Positions 8,615-16,643 are shown, counted from the first letter of the stretch. The stretch is DNA of 64,000 nucleotides from CAVXUB01 sp963764805 (GCA_963764805.1 CAVXUB010000006.1:186001-250000); one strand, 5' to 3'. Numbers and translations: made by a program. The notes: generated by a model not told the origin, from the sequence alone.

Positions 8615-8926
8615 CGAGATCACGGCAGGGGGCTCCTGTCGACAGCCCGCGGACCTGCCGGGGGCGATGCCGGCCGATGAGTTGTAGTGGTCGGGATGAT
8701 CACTCTTGGAGCCTGCTTGCTCTGTTCCAGCTTCTGGCGCCTGTCGCCGGTTGGCAGTGGATACGCGGGGTCGCGGCCGGCTGGAGCGGGACGATCCACT
8801 CCCACGGTAGTCGTGAGGACGGTCCGGCGCACCTATTCGGCACGGTCCGTACAGGGAATTCGCAGAACGGTCGCACTCCTCGACAGCCGCAGGGGCCGGC
8901 ACGGGCATCCGATATACGATCCGATC
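8615..8926. other. Intergenic region between divergent osmC-like and dksA-like genes
   Basis: About 310 bases hold no supported gene. A TATACGAT just before the GTG at 8927 could be a -10 element for an almost leaderless transcript, but no convincing -35 is present. The promoter of the osmC-like gene must also lie here; I see no clear consensus for it. Confidence 0.5.
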
Positions 8927-9310
8927 GTGGATCACGAACCGGTCAAGGGACACCTCGAATCCGAGCGCGAGCGCCTCGAGGCCCTGCGCGACCAGTTCGC
9001 GGCGGAAGGGCTCAACACCGAGTCCGAGGCGGAGAACCTCGAAGCGCTGACGATCGTCAGCCAGCACCCGGCCGATGTCGGCACCGAGACCTTCGAGCGC
9101 GAGAGGGATCTGTCGATCCTCGAGCAGGTCGAGGCCGAGCTCGCCGATGTCGAGCACGCCCTGCGCCGGCTGGAGGAAGGAACGTACGGGCGCTGCGAGG
9201 CCTGCGGCAAGGACATCGGCGACGTGCGCCTGGAGGCGCGGCCTGCAGCTCGTCTCTGCCTGGAGGATCAGGCGGCCGCCGAGCGAGAGATGCGAAGCCG
9301 CACATCGTGA
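8927..9310 (+). CDS. DksA/TraR-type zinc-finger protein
   Basis: The 127-residue product has a long charged helical hairpin (residues about 1-85, many Glu and Arg), then a zinc finger: Y-G-R-C-E-A-C-G-K, L-E-A-R-P-A-A-R-L-C-L-E-D. The fourth cysteine of the classic C4 finger is replaced by Asp (C-L-E-D), a common variant in Actinobacteria. DksA-like proteins bind RNA polymerase in its secondary channel and adjust transcription, but many short relatives are uncharacterised. GTG 8927 is taken as the start because the upstream frame does not resemble the family. Confidence 0.8.
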   Translation: MDHEPVKGHLESERERLEALRDQFAAEGLNTESEAENLEALTIVSQHPADVGTETFERERDLSILEQVEAELADVEHALRRLEEGTYGRCEACGKDIGDVRLEARPAARLCLEDQAAAEREMRSRTS

Positions 9311-9334
9311 TGGTCGCGTGAGGGGGCGCAAGCG

Positions 9335-9616
9335 GTGATCGGCGGATCTGACCGGCTCGCCGGCAGGGCGCGCGCCAACGTCAGGATCAGGCTCTTCGCC
9401 CAGGCGCGTGAAGCAGCGGGTAGGCCCTACGACGAGGTCCCCGGCAGCACGGTCGCCGACGTCCTGTTCGAGGCGCGACTCCGCTACGGGGATCCGTTCG
9501 GCCGGGTGCTGGACACGGCGGCGATCTGGTTGAACGGCGAGCCCTGCGAGCCTCCCGATCCGGTGGTGGACGGCGACGAGATCGCCATCCTGCCCCCGGT
9601 CTCGGGAGGGCTCTGA
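9335..9616 (+). CDS. MoaD/ThiS-family ubiquitin-like sulfur carrier, C-terminal Gly-Gly-Leu
   Basis: The 93-residue protein has the beta-grasp pattern R-I-R-L-F-A-Q-A-R-E-A-A-G, V-A-D-V-L, W-L-N-G-E-P, then D-G-D-E-I-A-I-L-P-P-V-S-G-G-L. MoaD carries sulfur on a C-terminal Gly-Gly thiocarboxylate for molybdopterin synthesis; ThiS and CysO act alike for thiamin and cysteine. Here one Leu follows Gly-Gly, so it would have to be cut to become active. No MoaE, MoeB or JAMM protease lies nearby. GTG 9335 is the start. It sits between the dksA-like gene and the converging sodN. Confidence 0.8.
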   Translation: MIGGSDRLAGRARANVRIRLFAQAREAAGRPYDEVPGSTVADVLFEARLRYGDPFGRVLDTAAIWLNGEPCEPPDPVVDGDEIAILPPVSGGL

Positions 9617-9634
9617 GGGCCGGGACGCTCCGAG

Positions 9635-10051
9635 CTACTTCTTGGTCTCGTAGAAGATGCGATCGATCTCGGAGATGTTCTCCAGCAAACGATCGGCGAC
9701 TGCCACGTCGTTGGTCTTCTTCGACTCTCCGGCGGCCTTGGTCGCCCGCCAGAAGAGGTCGTGCAGCTCCGGGAAGCGCTCGAGATGCTCGGGCTTGAAG
9801 TAGTCCGTCCAGAGCACCCAGAGATGGTGCTTGACGAGGTCGGCCCGCTCCTCCTTGATGAGGACGGCACGGCCGCGGAAGACATCGTCGTCGGAGGCGT
9901 TGAACTTCTCCATGCAGGCCTTCACCGACTGAGCCTCTATCCGGGCTTGGGCCGGGTCGTAGACGCCGCACGGTAGGTCGCAATGGGCGTGCACGGAGAC
10001 GGGCGGCCGCCGGCCGTCCAGGACTCCCATCATTCGCGAAACAATGCGCAT
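9635..10051 (-). CDS. sodN: Nickel superoxide dismutase precursor
   Basis: The 138-residue precursor carries the nickel hook HCDLPCGVYDPAQARIEAQS. His23, Cys24 and Cys28 become the Ni ligands once the first 22 residues are cut so that His23 is the new N-terminus. The remaining four-helix body (E-R-A-D-L-V-K-H-H-L-W-V-L-W-T-D-Y-F) is typical, and the 116-residue mature length matches Streptomyces enzymes. The enzyme converts superoxide to oxygen and hydrogen peroxide in the cytoplasm. The matching maturation protease gene is divergently placed next door. No Nur-type nickel operator is obvious in the very short gap. Confidence 0.95.
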   Translation of the reverse strand: MRIVSRMMGVLDGRRPPVSVHAHCDLPCGVYDPAQARIEAQSVKACMEKFNASDDDVFRGRAVLIKEERADLVKHHLWVLWTDYFKPEHLERFPELHDLFWRATKAAGESKKTNDVAVADRLLENISEIDRIFYETKK

Positions 10052-10069
10052 ACGTCTGCTCCTTGGTTC

Positions 10070-10456
10070 TTGACGAGTCGGGTCGCTAGCAGGCTCTTGG
10101 CCCTCGTCCGCACACTATCGGCAACTCCGCCGGGACTGTTTGTGCGGGCCGAGGTGGAGGGTCCGAGCATGATCCCGACGCTCGCGCCCGGGGACCGCCT
10201 GCTGGTCCTGCGCACCCGCCGGTGCCGAGTCGGCGACATCTGCGCTGCAAGGGACCCCGCAGAGAGTGCGCGCCTGCTCGTCAAGCGTGTCGTGTCCGTC
10301 TCGGCGGATCGCATAGAGCTGGCGGGGGACAACGAGGGGGCGAGTCGTGACAGCCGGAGTTTCGGGCCCGTAGGGCGCCGGGATCTCGTGGGGAGAGCCG
10401 TGTTCACGTACCACCCGCCCCACCGGGCGGGTCGGCTGCGGCGCGGGCCGGTCTGA
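10070..10456 (+). CDS. sodX: Nickel-type superoxide dismutase maturation protease (S26 family)
   Basis: The protein matches the S26 signal-peptidase fold in short form: V-E-G-P-S-M-I-P-T-L with the nucleophile Ser, G-D-R-L-L-V, and L-V-K-R-V-V with the general-base Lys, then G-D-N-E-G-A-S-R-D-S. It lacks the family's usual N-terminal membrane helix. SodX-type proteases remove the Ni-SOD propeptide so that its His becomes the N-terminus, and the gene lies directly opposite sodN. The start is uncertain: TTG 10070 gives 128 residues, GTG 10145 gives 103. Confidence 0.85.
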   Translation: MTSRVASRLLALVRTLSATPPGLFVRAEVEGPSMIPTLAPGDRLLVLRTRRCRVGDICAARDPAESARLLVKRVVSVSADRIELAGDNEGASRDSRSFGPVGRRDLVGRAVFTYHPPHRAGRLRRGPV

Positions 10457-10576
10457 GCGGGGCAGAGTTGCAGGAAGTGGTTCGTGCTGAGGTTCGGACG
10501 GTGGAGGGCGGGTGCGACGGAGGGATTCGCCGATTTCCCCCTCGCCGCGGCCGCAACGGCAGGTAGGCTCGCCGGG

Positions 10577-11146
10577 ATGGCTCTCCATCCCGCTGCGGTG
10601 GACCGATTGCTGGCGCCTGAGTTCGTCGCGGGCATCGGCGAGGCCCCGATAGAGGAGCTCCGGTCGAAGCGCGACGAGTGTCACCGGGCCGAGACCGCTC
10701 TTTCCTACGTCCGGCGGCTCCTGCAGGGGCGGCTCGACATCGTCCACGCCGAGATGGAGCGCCGGGCCGAGGGCGACCCGGAAGCACACCCCTCGGACCT
10801 GATCGACCGGTTGCCCGAGATCCTCGCCGGCCCGAGCCGTTCGGCCACGCCCTCGCACCTGCCGCTCACGACGCTGCCGGGCGTCGCCGCCGGCATGTCG
10901 GACTCGCTCGACCTGGAGCTCACGTCTCTCGGCGGCGTAGAGGAGCTTCCGAGCAACCTGATCGCGCTCGACGACGAGGCGCTGCACAGGGCCGCCGACG
11001 ACCTGCAGGCCCAGGAGGAGCAGGTCTCCGCCCGCCGCCATGCCATCCATAAACGGATAGACGAGCTGCAGGCGCAGATCGTGGCCCGCCACAAGGCGGG
11101 ATCGGTCGACGTGGGGGCGATACTCAGGCGCGAGCGCGAGTCGTGA
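10577..11146 (+). CDS. rsiG: RsiG-like anti-sigma factor with two c-di-GMP-binding motifs
   Basis: From ATG 10577 the protein has 189 residues and is mostly helical. Helix 1 matches the RsiG c-di-GMP signature E(X)3S(X)2R(X)3Q(X)3D exactly: E39, S43, R46, Q50, D54. A second copy in the C-terminal helix reads E147, S151, R154, H158, D162, so Q is replaced by H. In Streptomyces, RsiG bound to c-di-GMP holds the sigma factor WhiG. No whiG-like gene is in the window. The stop overlaps the GTG of the next gene by four bases, so the XRE regulator is translated with it. Confidence 0.8.
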   Translation: MALHPAAVDRLLAPEFVAGIGEAPIEELRSKRDECHRAETALSYVRRLLQGRLDIVHAEMERRAEGDPEAHPSDLIDRLPEILAGPSRSATPSHLPLTTLPGVAAGMSDSLDLELTSLGGVEELPSNLIALDDEALHRAADDLQAQEEQVSARRHAIHKRIDELQAQIVARHKAGSVDVGAILRRERES

Positions 11147-11568
11147 CAGGATCGGCAGCGAACGCGACGCCGGGCGGGGGAGACGATCGCGCCAACAGCA
11201 ACGATCGCTGGTCGGAACTGGGCGAGTTCATCCGCTCGCAGCGAAACAACGCCCGGCTCTCGTTGCGCCGCCTGTCCGACCTGGCGGGCATCTCGAACCC
11301 GTACTTGAGCCAGATCGAGCGGGGACTGCGCAAGCCGTCGGCGGACATCCTCCAGCAGATCGCCAAGGCGCTCAGGATCTCCGCCGAGACCCTCTACGTG
11401 CGGGCGGGCATTCTCGAGGCCAAGGGCGACGACGGCAGCCTCGTGCGCCACATCCTGGCCGAACCGAACCTGGTCGAGGAGCAGCGGCAGGTCCTGATCC
11501 GCATCTACCTCTCGTTCCTCCACGAGAACGGTGCCGTCACCGACGAGGCGAGCCTGCACGAGGCTTAG
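11143..11568 (+). CDS. XRE-family helix-turn-helix regulator
   Basis: The 141-residue protein has an XRE DNA-binding domain at residues about 25-85: G-E-F-I-R-S-Q-R, L-S-L-R-R-L-S-D-L-A-G-I-S-N-P-Y-L-S, Q-I-E-R-G-L-R-K-P-S. A short C-terminal helical part follows (E-E-Q-R-Q-V-L-I-R-I-Y-L-S-F). This arrangement is widespread in Actinobacteria, usually with no known target. GTG 11143 overlaps the rsiG-like stop (GTGA), which indicates one operon and possibly one pathway. There is no ligand-binding domain, so any signal must come from a partner or from expression level. Confidence 0.85.
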   Translation: MTGSAANATPGGGDDRANSNDRWSELGEFIRSQRNNARLSLRRLSDLAGISNPYLSQIERGLRKPSADILQQIAKALRISAETLYVRAGILEAKGDDGSLVRHILAEPNLVEEQRQVLIRIYLSFLHENGAVTDEASLHEA

Positions 11569-11651
11569 GCAGGGCGGCGCGGGCGGCCTCGGCCGGGGCC
11601 TCGCCGGCGGACGCGGCCGGTTGGCGGGGGCGCCGTTAGGCTGCTCGCTTG

Positions 11652-12925
11652 ATGCGCAAGCTCGCTGTGCTTTCGATGCACACGTCTCCCCTGGCCCAGC
11701 CGGGGACCGGCGACGGCGGCGGGATGAACGTCTACGTCCGGCAGCTCTCCTCGGCATTGGCGCGAGCGGGCGTCGCCTGCGACGTTTACACCCGATCGTG
11801 GTCTGCCGACCTGCCGGCAGTGGTGCCGGTGGAACCGGGGATGAAGGTGCATCACGTGCCGGCGGGCCCGCTGGCGCCGGTCGCCAAGGAGGACCTGCCC
11901 GGGCTGGTGGACGAGTTCACCGCCTCGGTCCTCGGACGCATGAGCGCCGCCGGGGCGGACGATCCGCCCGCCGATGTCGTGCACGCCAACTACTGGCTCT
12001 CGGGCAGGTCGGGCCATGTGATCAAGCATGAGCTGGGGCTGCCGCTCGTTTCGACCTTCCACACATTGGACCGGGTGAAGGCGGAAGCGAGCCCGGAGGA
12101 GATGGTGTCCTCCGAGCGGGGGCGCCGGGCGCAGGTGGAGGCCGAGGTGATCGGCTGCTCGGACGCGGTGCTCGCCTCCTGCACCGTCGAGGCCGACCAG
12201 CTGGCAGAGCTCTACGGCGCGGACCGCTCGCGGATCGAGATCGTCGCCCCGGGGGTCGACCGGGCCTTCTTCTCGCCCGGCTTCCGGCCGCAGGCACGCG
12301 GCGCGCCGTCAACCTCGGGGGCGGGGGACCGCTGTTGCTGTTCGTCGGCAGGATCCAGCCCTTGAAGGGCGCGGACGTGGCGGTGCGCACGCTGGCCTCG
12401 CTGGTCGAGGCCGGTCATCGGGACGCTCAGCTCGTGGTCATCGGGGGGCCGAGCGGTCCTCACGGGGCCGAGGAGCTGGAGAGCCTCGTCGAGCTTGTCG
12501 GCCGGCTCGGGATCGGCCGCCAGGTCCTCTTCCTGCCGCCGCAGCCGCACGAGCTGCTCTCGACCTACTACCGCGCCGCCGACATCTGCATCGTGCCGAG
12601 CCGCTCCGAATCGTTCGGGCTCGTGGCCCTGGAGGCGGCGGCGTGCGGGACGCCGGTCGTCGCATCGGCGGTCGGAGGGCTCACGACGCTGGTAGAGGAC
12701 GGTGTCACCGGCTACCTGCTGGACGGTGTGCACGAGGATGGGGCCGAGCGGGCGGCGCGTTTCGCGGCTCGTGCACTCGAGCTCGTCGAGGATCGGGAGC
12801 TGGCGGATCGGATGGGGGTCGCGGCATCCACGAGGGCACGCGCCTACACCTGGCCAATGGCGGCGGCACGCCTGCGCCGGCTCTACTCCGACTTGACGGC
12901 CCGCTCCCTCGTCGAGTGCGGCTGA
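11652..12925 (+). CDS. mshA: D-inositol-3-phosphate glycosyltransferase (one frameshift)
   Basis: MshA transfers N-acetylglucosamine from UDP-GlcNAc to 1D-inositol 3-phosphate, the first step of mycothiol synthesis. The N-terminal GT-B domain holds H-T-S-P-L-A-Q-P-G, D-G-G-G-M-N-V-Y-V and V-H-A-N-Y-W-L-S-G. The C-terminal domain holds F-V-G-R-I-Q-P-L-K-G, the donor-site S-R-S-E-S-F-G-L-V-A-L-E-A and A-C-G-T-P-V-V-A. The halves are in different frames because of one indel near 12285-12300; reconstructed length is about 424 residues, normal for MshA. ATG 11652 is the start (TTG 11649 adjacent). Confidence 0.9.
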
Positions 12926-12956
12926 TCTCCTGCCAGGCGGGGCCGGGGGTCGGGAA

Positions 12957-13769
12957 ATGAGTGGTCGGACGGACGTGAGCGGGCGGACGGTCATCGTCGG
13001 CGGCGGCCGGATGGGGTCAGCCCTCGCCGGCGGACTGCTCGCCAAGGGCGCTCTCGATCCGTCGCAACTCGTCCTCGTGGAGAAGCTCGACAAGGCGCGT
13101 GCCGAGCTGGCGGCTGCCTTCCCCGGGGTGGAGGTCGTCACCGACGTGCCCGCCGGCGAGTCGGCGATCCTCGCCGTGAAGCCTCATGACGCCGCGACGG
13201 CGTGCGAGGCATTGCGGGGGTTCGAGTTCCAAAGGGTGCTGTCGATCGCAGCCGGCGTGACCCTCTCCCAGCTGGAGGAGTGGCTTCCACCCCGGACGGC
13301 GGTGCTTCGCGCCATGCCGAACACGCCTGCACTACTCGGTCAAGGAGCCACGGCGCTTGCCGGCGGCGGATCGGCGGGACCCGGCGATCTCGCCTGGGCG
13401 GAGGCGGTGCTCGGAGCGGTCGGAATAGTGGTGCGGCTGCCGGAGCGGCTGCTCGACGCCGTCACCGGGCTCTCCGGATCGGGGCCCGCCTACATCTTCC
13501 TGATCGCCGAGGCGCTGATCGACGCCGGCGTGCTGCAGGGGATCGACGTTGAGACGAGCCGCCAGCTCGTCGTCCAGACGCTGCTCGGCTCCGCCCGGAT
13601 GATGGCCGAGAGCGGCCAGCCGATCCGCGCCCTCCGGGACGCGGTGACCTCACCGGGCGGCACGACGGCGAGTGGGCTGCGAGCTCTCGAGCAGCACGCC
13701 GTGCGCTCGGCGCTGATCGACGCCGTCGACGCCGCCACCAGGCGGGCGCACGAGCTCGGATCCACCTGA
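12957..13769 (+). CDS. proC: Pyrroline-5-carboxylate reductase
   Basis: The 270-residue enzyme reduces 1-pyrroline-5-carboxylate to L-proline with NAD(P)H. The Rossmann start V-I-V-G-G-G-R-M-G-S-A-L, A-V-K-P-H-D, the R-A-M-P-N-T-P-A-L-L motif and the C-terminal signature (L-S-G-S-G-P-A-Y, D-A-V-T-S-P-G-G-T-T) are all intact. It follows mshA by about 30 bases on the same strand. A small HTH gene comes next, an order also seen near proC in mycobacteria. Confidence 0.95.
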   Translation: MSGRTDVSGRTVIVGGGRMGSALAGGLLAKGALDPSQLVLVEKLDKARAELAAAFPGVEVVTDVPAGESAILAVKPHDAATACEALRGFEFQRVLSIAAGVTLSQLEEWLPPRTAVLRAMPNTPALLGQGATALAGGGSAGPGDLAWAEAVLGAVGIVVRLPERLLDAVTGLSGSGPAYIFLIAEALIDAGVLQGIDVETSRQLVVQTLLGSARMMAESGQPIRALRDAVTSPGGTTASGLRALEQHAVRSALIDAVDAATRRAHELGST

Positions 13770-13820
13770 GGAGCTGGGACGACGCGGTCGCCGACGCGCC
13801 CAGAGATCGTCGATTCGCTC

Positions 13821-13849
13821 TTTTCACATCCGCCCCATTGGCGTACAGT
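13821..13849 (+). promoter_or_regulatory. Putative sigma-A-type promoter for the small HTH gene
   Basis: TTTTCA (13821-13826) and TACAGT (13844-13849) are separated by 17 bases, and the TTG start follows at 13876. The match to TTGACA/TATAAT is partial, so this is a weak call based on spacing and position. Confidence 0.4.
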
Positions 13850-13875
13850 CGTATCGGGCGGAGAGGGGTGATCGA

Positions 13876-14070
13876 TTGACACTGCATTATGCGAAGGCGC
13901 AGTTCCTGACGGTTGGCGAGGTCGCCCGCGTGCTGCGGGTCTCCAACATGACCGTCTATCGGCTGATCAGCTCGGGCCAGTTGCCGGCGGTTCGGGTCGG
14001 GAAGTCTTACCGGCTGCGCGAAGAGGACGTCGACCGCTACCTCGCCGACCGCTTCATCGAGGCGGGCTGA
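13876..14070 (+). CDS. Excisionase-type helix-turn-helix DNA-binding protein
   Basis: The 64-residue protein is one MerR-like winged HTH of the excisionase (Xis) family: F-L-T-V-G-E-V-A-R-V-L-R-V, M-T-V-Y-R-L-I-S-S-G, G-K-S-Y-R-L-R-E-E-D-V. BldC of Streptomyces is a distant relative of this type. There are no integrase or phage genes nearby, and similar genes sit downstream of proC in other Actinobacteria, so it is likely a host regulator rather than a phage excisionase. TTG 13876 is the start, after a GGAGAGGGGTG ribosome site. Confidence 0.85.
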   Translation: MTLHYAKAQFLTVGEVARVLRVSNMTVYRLISSGQLPAVRVGKSYRLREEDVDRYLADRFIEAG

Positions 14071-14164
14071 GGGTCAGCGGCGAGGGCAGGTCCGTGCGGC
14101 GCGGGCTCGAGGCGCCACTTAGCGTGTAGATCGGCTTGCGGACTGTGGGGGTGCCGGCTGTATC

Positions 14165-15666
14165 GTGCACCCCGCTGTGAACCTCGCGTCGATCGTCGAG
14201 CCGCACCCTGACGGCTCTGTCGCCCTCATCGAGGGTACGAGCCGGATCACCTACGGCCAGCTGCGCGCCCGCGTCGCCAGGGTCCGCGGCGGTCTGGCTG
14301 CTGCTGGCATCGGCCGCGGCGACCGGGTGGCGATGCTGTTGCCGACCTCGTCGGACTTCGTGGTCGCGTACCTGGCGATACTCGGGACCGGGGCGGCGGC
14401 CGCGCCGCTCAACCCACAGAGCCCCGCACCTGAGCTGGCCCGCGAATTGGCGATGCTCCGGGCCTCGCACCTGGTGGGGGAGCTGCCTGCGGGCGACGGC
14501 TTGGCGGAGGCGGGCTCGTCGCTGGCGGTGCTGAGCGTTGCCGAGCTGGAGACTCACGACGCGCTGGAGATCGTCGACGTGCGCGACGACGACCCGGCGG
14601 TCCTGCTGTTCACCTCAGGCACCGCCGGCTTCCCGAAGGCGGCGGTCCTCACGCACCGCAGCATGCTGGCGAACCTCGAGCAGATGCGCCAACGGGAGGG
14701 GATGGCGAGCGCCGACGACGTCGGGATCCTGCTGATACCGGCCTTCCACGTGTTCGGTCTCAACGGTGTCCTCGGCATCGACCTGTTCGTGGGTGCTGCG
14801 ACGGTGCTCGTGGATCGTTTTGATGCGGCTGCGGCGCTGGGCCTGATCAGAGAGGCAGGCGTGACCGTCGTGGCGGCGGTGCCCTCGGTCTTCGCCGGCT
14901 GGCTGGCGCTCGCCGAGGCGCGGGGCGACGAGATGGGCCGGGTGCGCCTGGCGATCTCGGGTGCGGCGACGCTGCCAGAGGAGGTCGGCCGGGGGTTCGG
15001 CGAGCGCTTCGGCATCCCGATCTGGCAGGGCTACGGGCTGACGGAGGCTTCCTGCGCGGTCGCCTTCCCGGAGGTCCTCACCCACCAGCACGACGCGGGA
15101 CGATCGGGACGCCCCTTCCCGGCATCGAGGTACGGCTAGTGGACGCCGATGGCGAGGAGGTCGACGCGGGCGAACCGGGCGAGCTGCTGGTGAGGGGCCC
15201 GAACGTGTTCGCCGGCTACTTCGAGGACCAGCTGGCGACGCGCAAGGTCGTCGACCGCGGCGGCTGGCTCCACACCGGCGACGTGGCGGTGATGGGAGAC
15301 GACGCCTCGCTCACGCTCGTCGACCGGCGTAAGGACCTGATCATCGTCTCCGGGTTCAACGTCTACCCCGCCGAGGTCGAGAACGTCCTGCGGGAACATC
15401 CTGCGGTGGCAGAGGCGGCCGTGACCGGCGTGCCCGACCCAGCCCACGGCGAGGCAGTCTGCGCCTTCGTGGTCCCGTCGGAGGCTGACTGGCCGGAGGG
15501 GCAGGACGGCCCTGCATCGCCCACCCCCGAAGAGCTGAACACCTTCGTCGCAGGCAGGCTGGCGCGCTACAAGTGCCCGACGAAGGTCAGGTTCGTCCGG
15601 CAGCTCCCACGTGGGCTGGCCGGCGAGCCTCTCCGGCGCGCCCTCGGCGAACTGGTGGAAGCCTGA
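14165..15666 (+). CDS. Acyl-CoA synthetase/AMP-ligase family protein lacking the A10 lysine (one frameshift)
   Basis: ANL-superfamily motifs are present: the P-loop L-L-F-T-S-G-T-A-G-F-P-K, G-Y-G-L-T-E-A-S, G-W-L-H-T-G-D and I-V-S-G-F-N-V-Y-P-A-E-V-E. Such enzymes activate a carboxylic acid as acyl-AMP and usually pass it to CoA. One G is missing near 15098 (GGGG read as GGG), splitting the gene; joined, it encodes about 500 residues. The usual C-terminal T-G-K-x-L-R-R is A-G-E-P-L-R-R here, so the lysine needed for adenylation is Glu. GTG 14165 or GTG 14177 may be the start. Substrate unknown. Confidence 0.8.
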
Positions 15667-15725
15667 CGGCCGGCCCGCCGGCACGCTGGGACCCCAGGCC
15701 GCCGAGGGCCGGAGAATCGCAAGAC

Positions 15726-15755
15726 GAGAAGTGATGTCTATGGCTAACACTTCTC
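15726..15755. repeat. 8-bp inverted repeat upstream of rex
   Basis: GAGAAGTG (15726-15733) and CACTTCTC (15748-15755) are perfect complements with a 14-base loop, followed by CCTTT. It could be the terminator of the ligase gene or a protein-binding site. Confidence 0.5.
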
Positions 15756-15801
15756 CCTTTACGTTTCGCTCCCTCCGGTCGATGGCGCCCCGCCCCCGAG
15801 T

Positions 15802-15831
15802 TTGTGACCGTCTGCACGATGTAGTTACCAT
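15802..15831 (+). promoter_or_regulatory. Putative Rex operator overlapping the rex promoter
   Basis: TTGTGACCGTCTGCACGA (15802-15819) fits the Rex box TTGTGAAnnnnTTCACAA at 11 of 14 fixed positions; its half-sites agree at 5 of 7. Its first six bases are also the best -35 match, with TACCAT (15826-15831) as -10 after 18 bases and the rex ATG at 15840. A site here would let Rex block its own promoter, as known for Streptomyces rex. Confidence 0.6.
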
Positions 15832-15839
15832 CGCCAGCC

Positions 15840-16514
15840 ATGGGTGACCGCCTCGCACGCCGCATCCCCGTGCCCACAGTCGTGCGGCTCCCGCTCTACC
15901 AGCGCATCCTCCTCGACACCCACCGCCGCCGCACACCGACGATCTCTTCGGCCGAGCTTGCCGACATGGCTGGTGTGAACGCCGCCAAGGTGCGCAAGGA
16001 CCTCTCCTACCTCGGCACGTACGGCACCCCTGGCACCGGCTACGACGTCGAGTACCTGCTGTTGCAGATCGAGCGGGAGCTGGGGCTGGACCAGGACTGG
16101 CCGGTCGTGATCGCCGGCATGGGCAACCTCGGTCACACGCTGGCGAGGTCGCCCGGCTTCAGCTCGGGAGGGTTTCGCATCGCCGCGCTGCTCGACACCG
16201 ACGCCGCCAAGGTTGGCGACGTGGTGGGCGGCTGCGCGATCCGCCAGCTCGACGAGTTGCCGGAGATCGTCGCCGAGCAACGTCTCTCGATCGGGGTGAT
16301 AACGACGCCGCCGGGGGCTGCTCAGGATGTGCTCGACCGGCTTGTGATTGCGGGCGTCTACTCAGTGCTCAACTTCGCTCCCACGGTCCTCACCGCCGCC
16401 CCCCATGTCTGCCTCCGAAACGTCGACCTCTCGGTCGAGCTGCAAGTCCTCAGCTTCTACCAGTCGCACCCGGAGGCGGCAGGTCTCACGACGGAGTCGC
16501 ATCTCGGGCGATGA
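15840..16514 (+). CDS. rex: Redox-sensing transcriptional repressor Rex
   Basis: The 224-residue protein has a winged-helix N-terminus (residues about 15-75: P-L-Y-Q-R-I-L, I-S-S-A-E-L-A-D-M-A-G-V-N-A-A-K-V-R-K-D-L, S-Y-L-G-T-Y-G-T) and a Rossmann domain (V-V-I-A-G-M-G-N-L-G-H-T-L). Rex releases DNA when NADH rises relative to NAD+, and represses respiratory and heme genes in related bacteria. It is followed by a 14-bp hairpin and then hemA, the order found in Streptomyces. The operator upstream suggests self-regulation. Confidence 0.95.
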   Translation: MGDRLARRIPVPTVVRLPLYQRILLDTHRRRTPTISSAELADMAGVNAAKVRKDLSYLGTYGTPGTGYDVEYLLLQIERELGLDQDWPVVIAGMGNLGHTLARSPGFSSGGFRIAALLDTDAAKVGDVVGGCAIRQLDELPEIVAEQRLSIGVITTPPGAAQDVLDRLVIAGVYSVLNFAPTVLTAAPHVCLRNVDLSVELQVLSFYQSHPEAAGLTTESHLGR

Positions 16515-16558
16515 GGCGCCCGCCGAGCCGGTGAGCAAGATGCCGCGGGCGCCTCATC
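16510..16558 (+). terminator. 14-bp perfect hairpin between rex and hemA
   Basis: GATGAGGCGCCCGC (16510-16523) pairs completely with GCGGGCGCCTCATC (16545-16558) around a 21-base loop. The stem starts in the rex stop codon. There is no T-run after it, so it may be a U-less terminator, an attenuator, or an mRNA-stability element that separates rex from hemA output. Confidence 0.6.
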
Positions 16559-16643
16559 AGCATGAACGGGGCTGCTCGCCCGGTAGATTCGTCGCCGGCA
16601 CGTGTCGGGCCGCCGGAACGGGTCGCACGAGGGAGGTGAGCAC

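Noticed and set aside
13876..14070. Small Xis-like gene as a sign of a prophage or integrative element
   Set aside because: No integrase, attachment repeat or phage gene lies near it, and its place after proC matches a conserved chromosomal order in other Actinobacteria.
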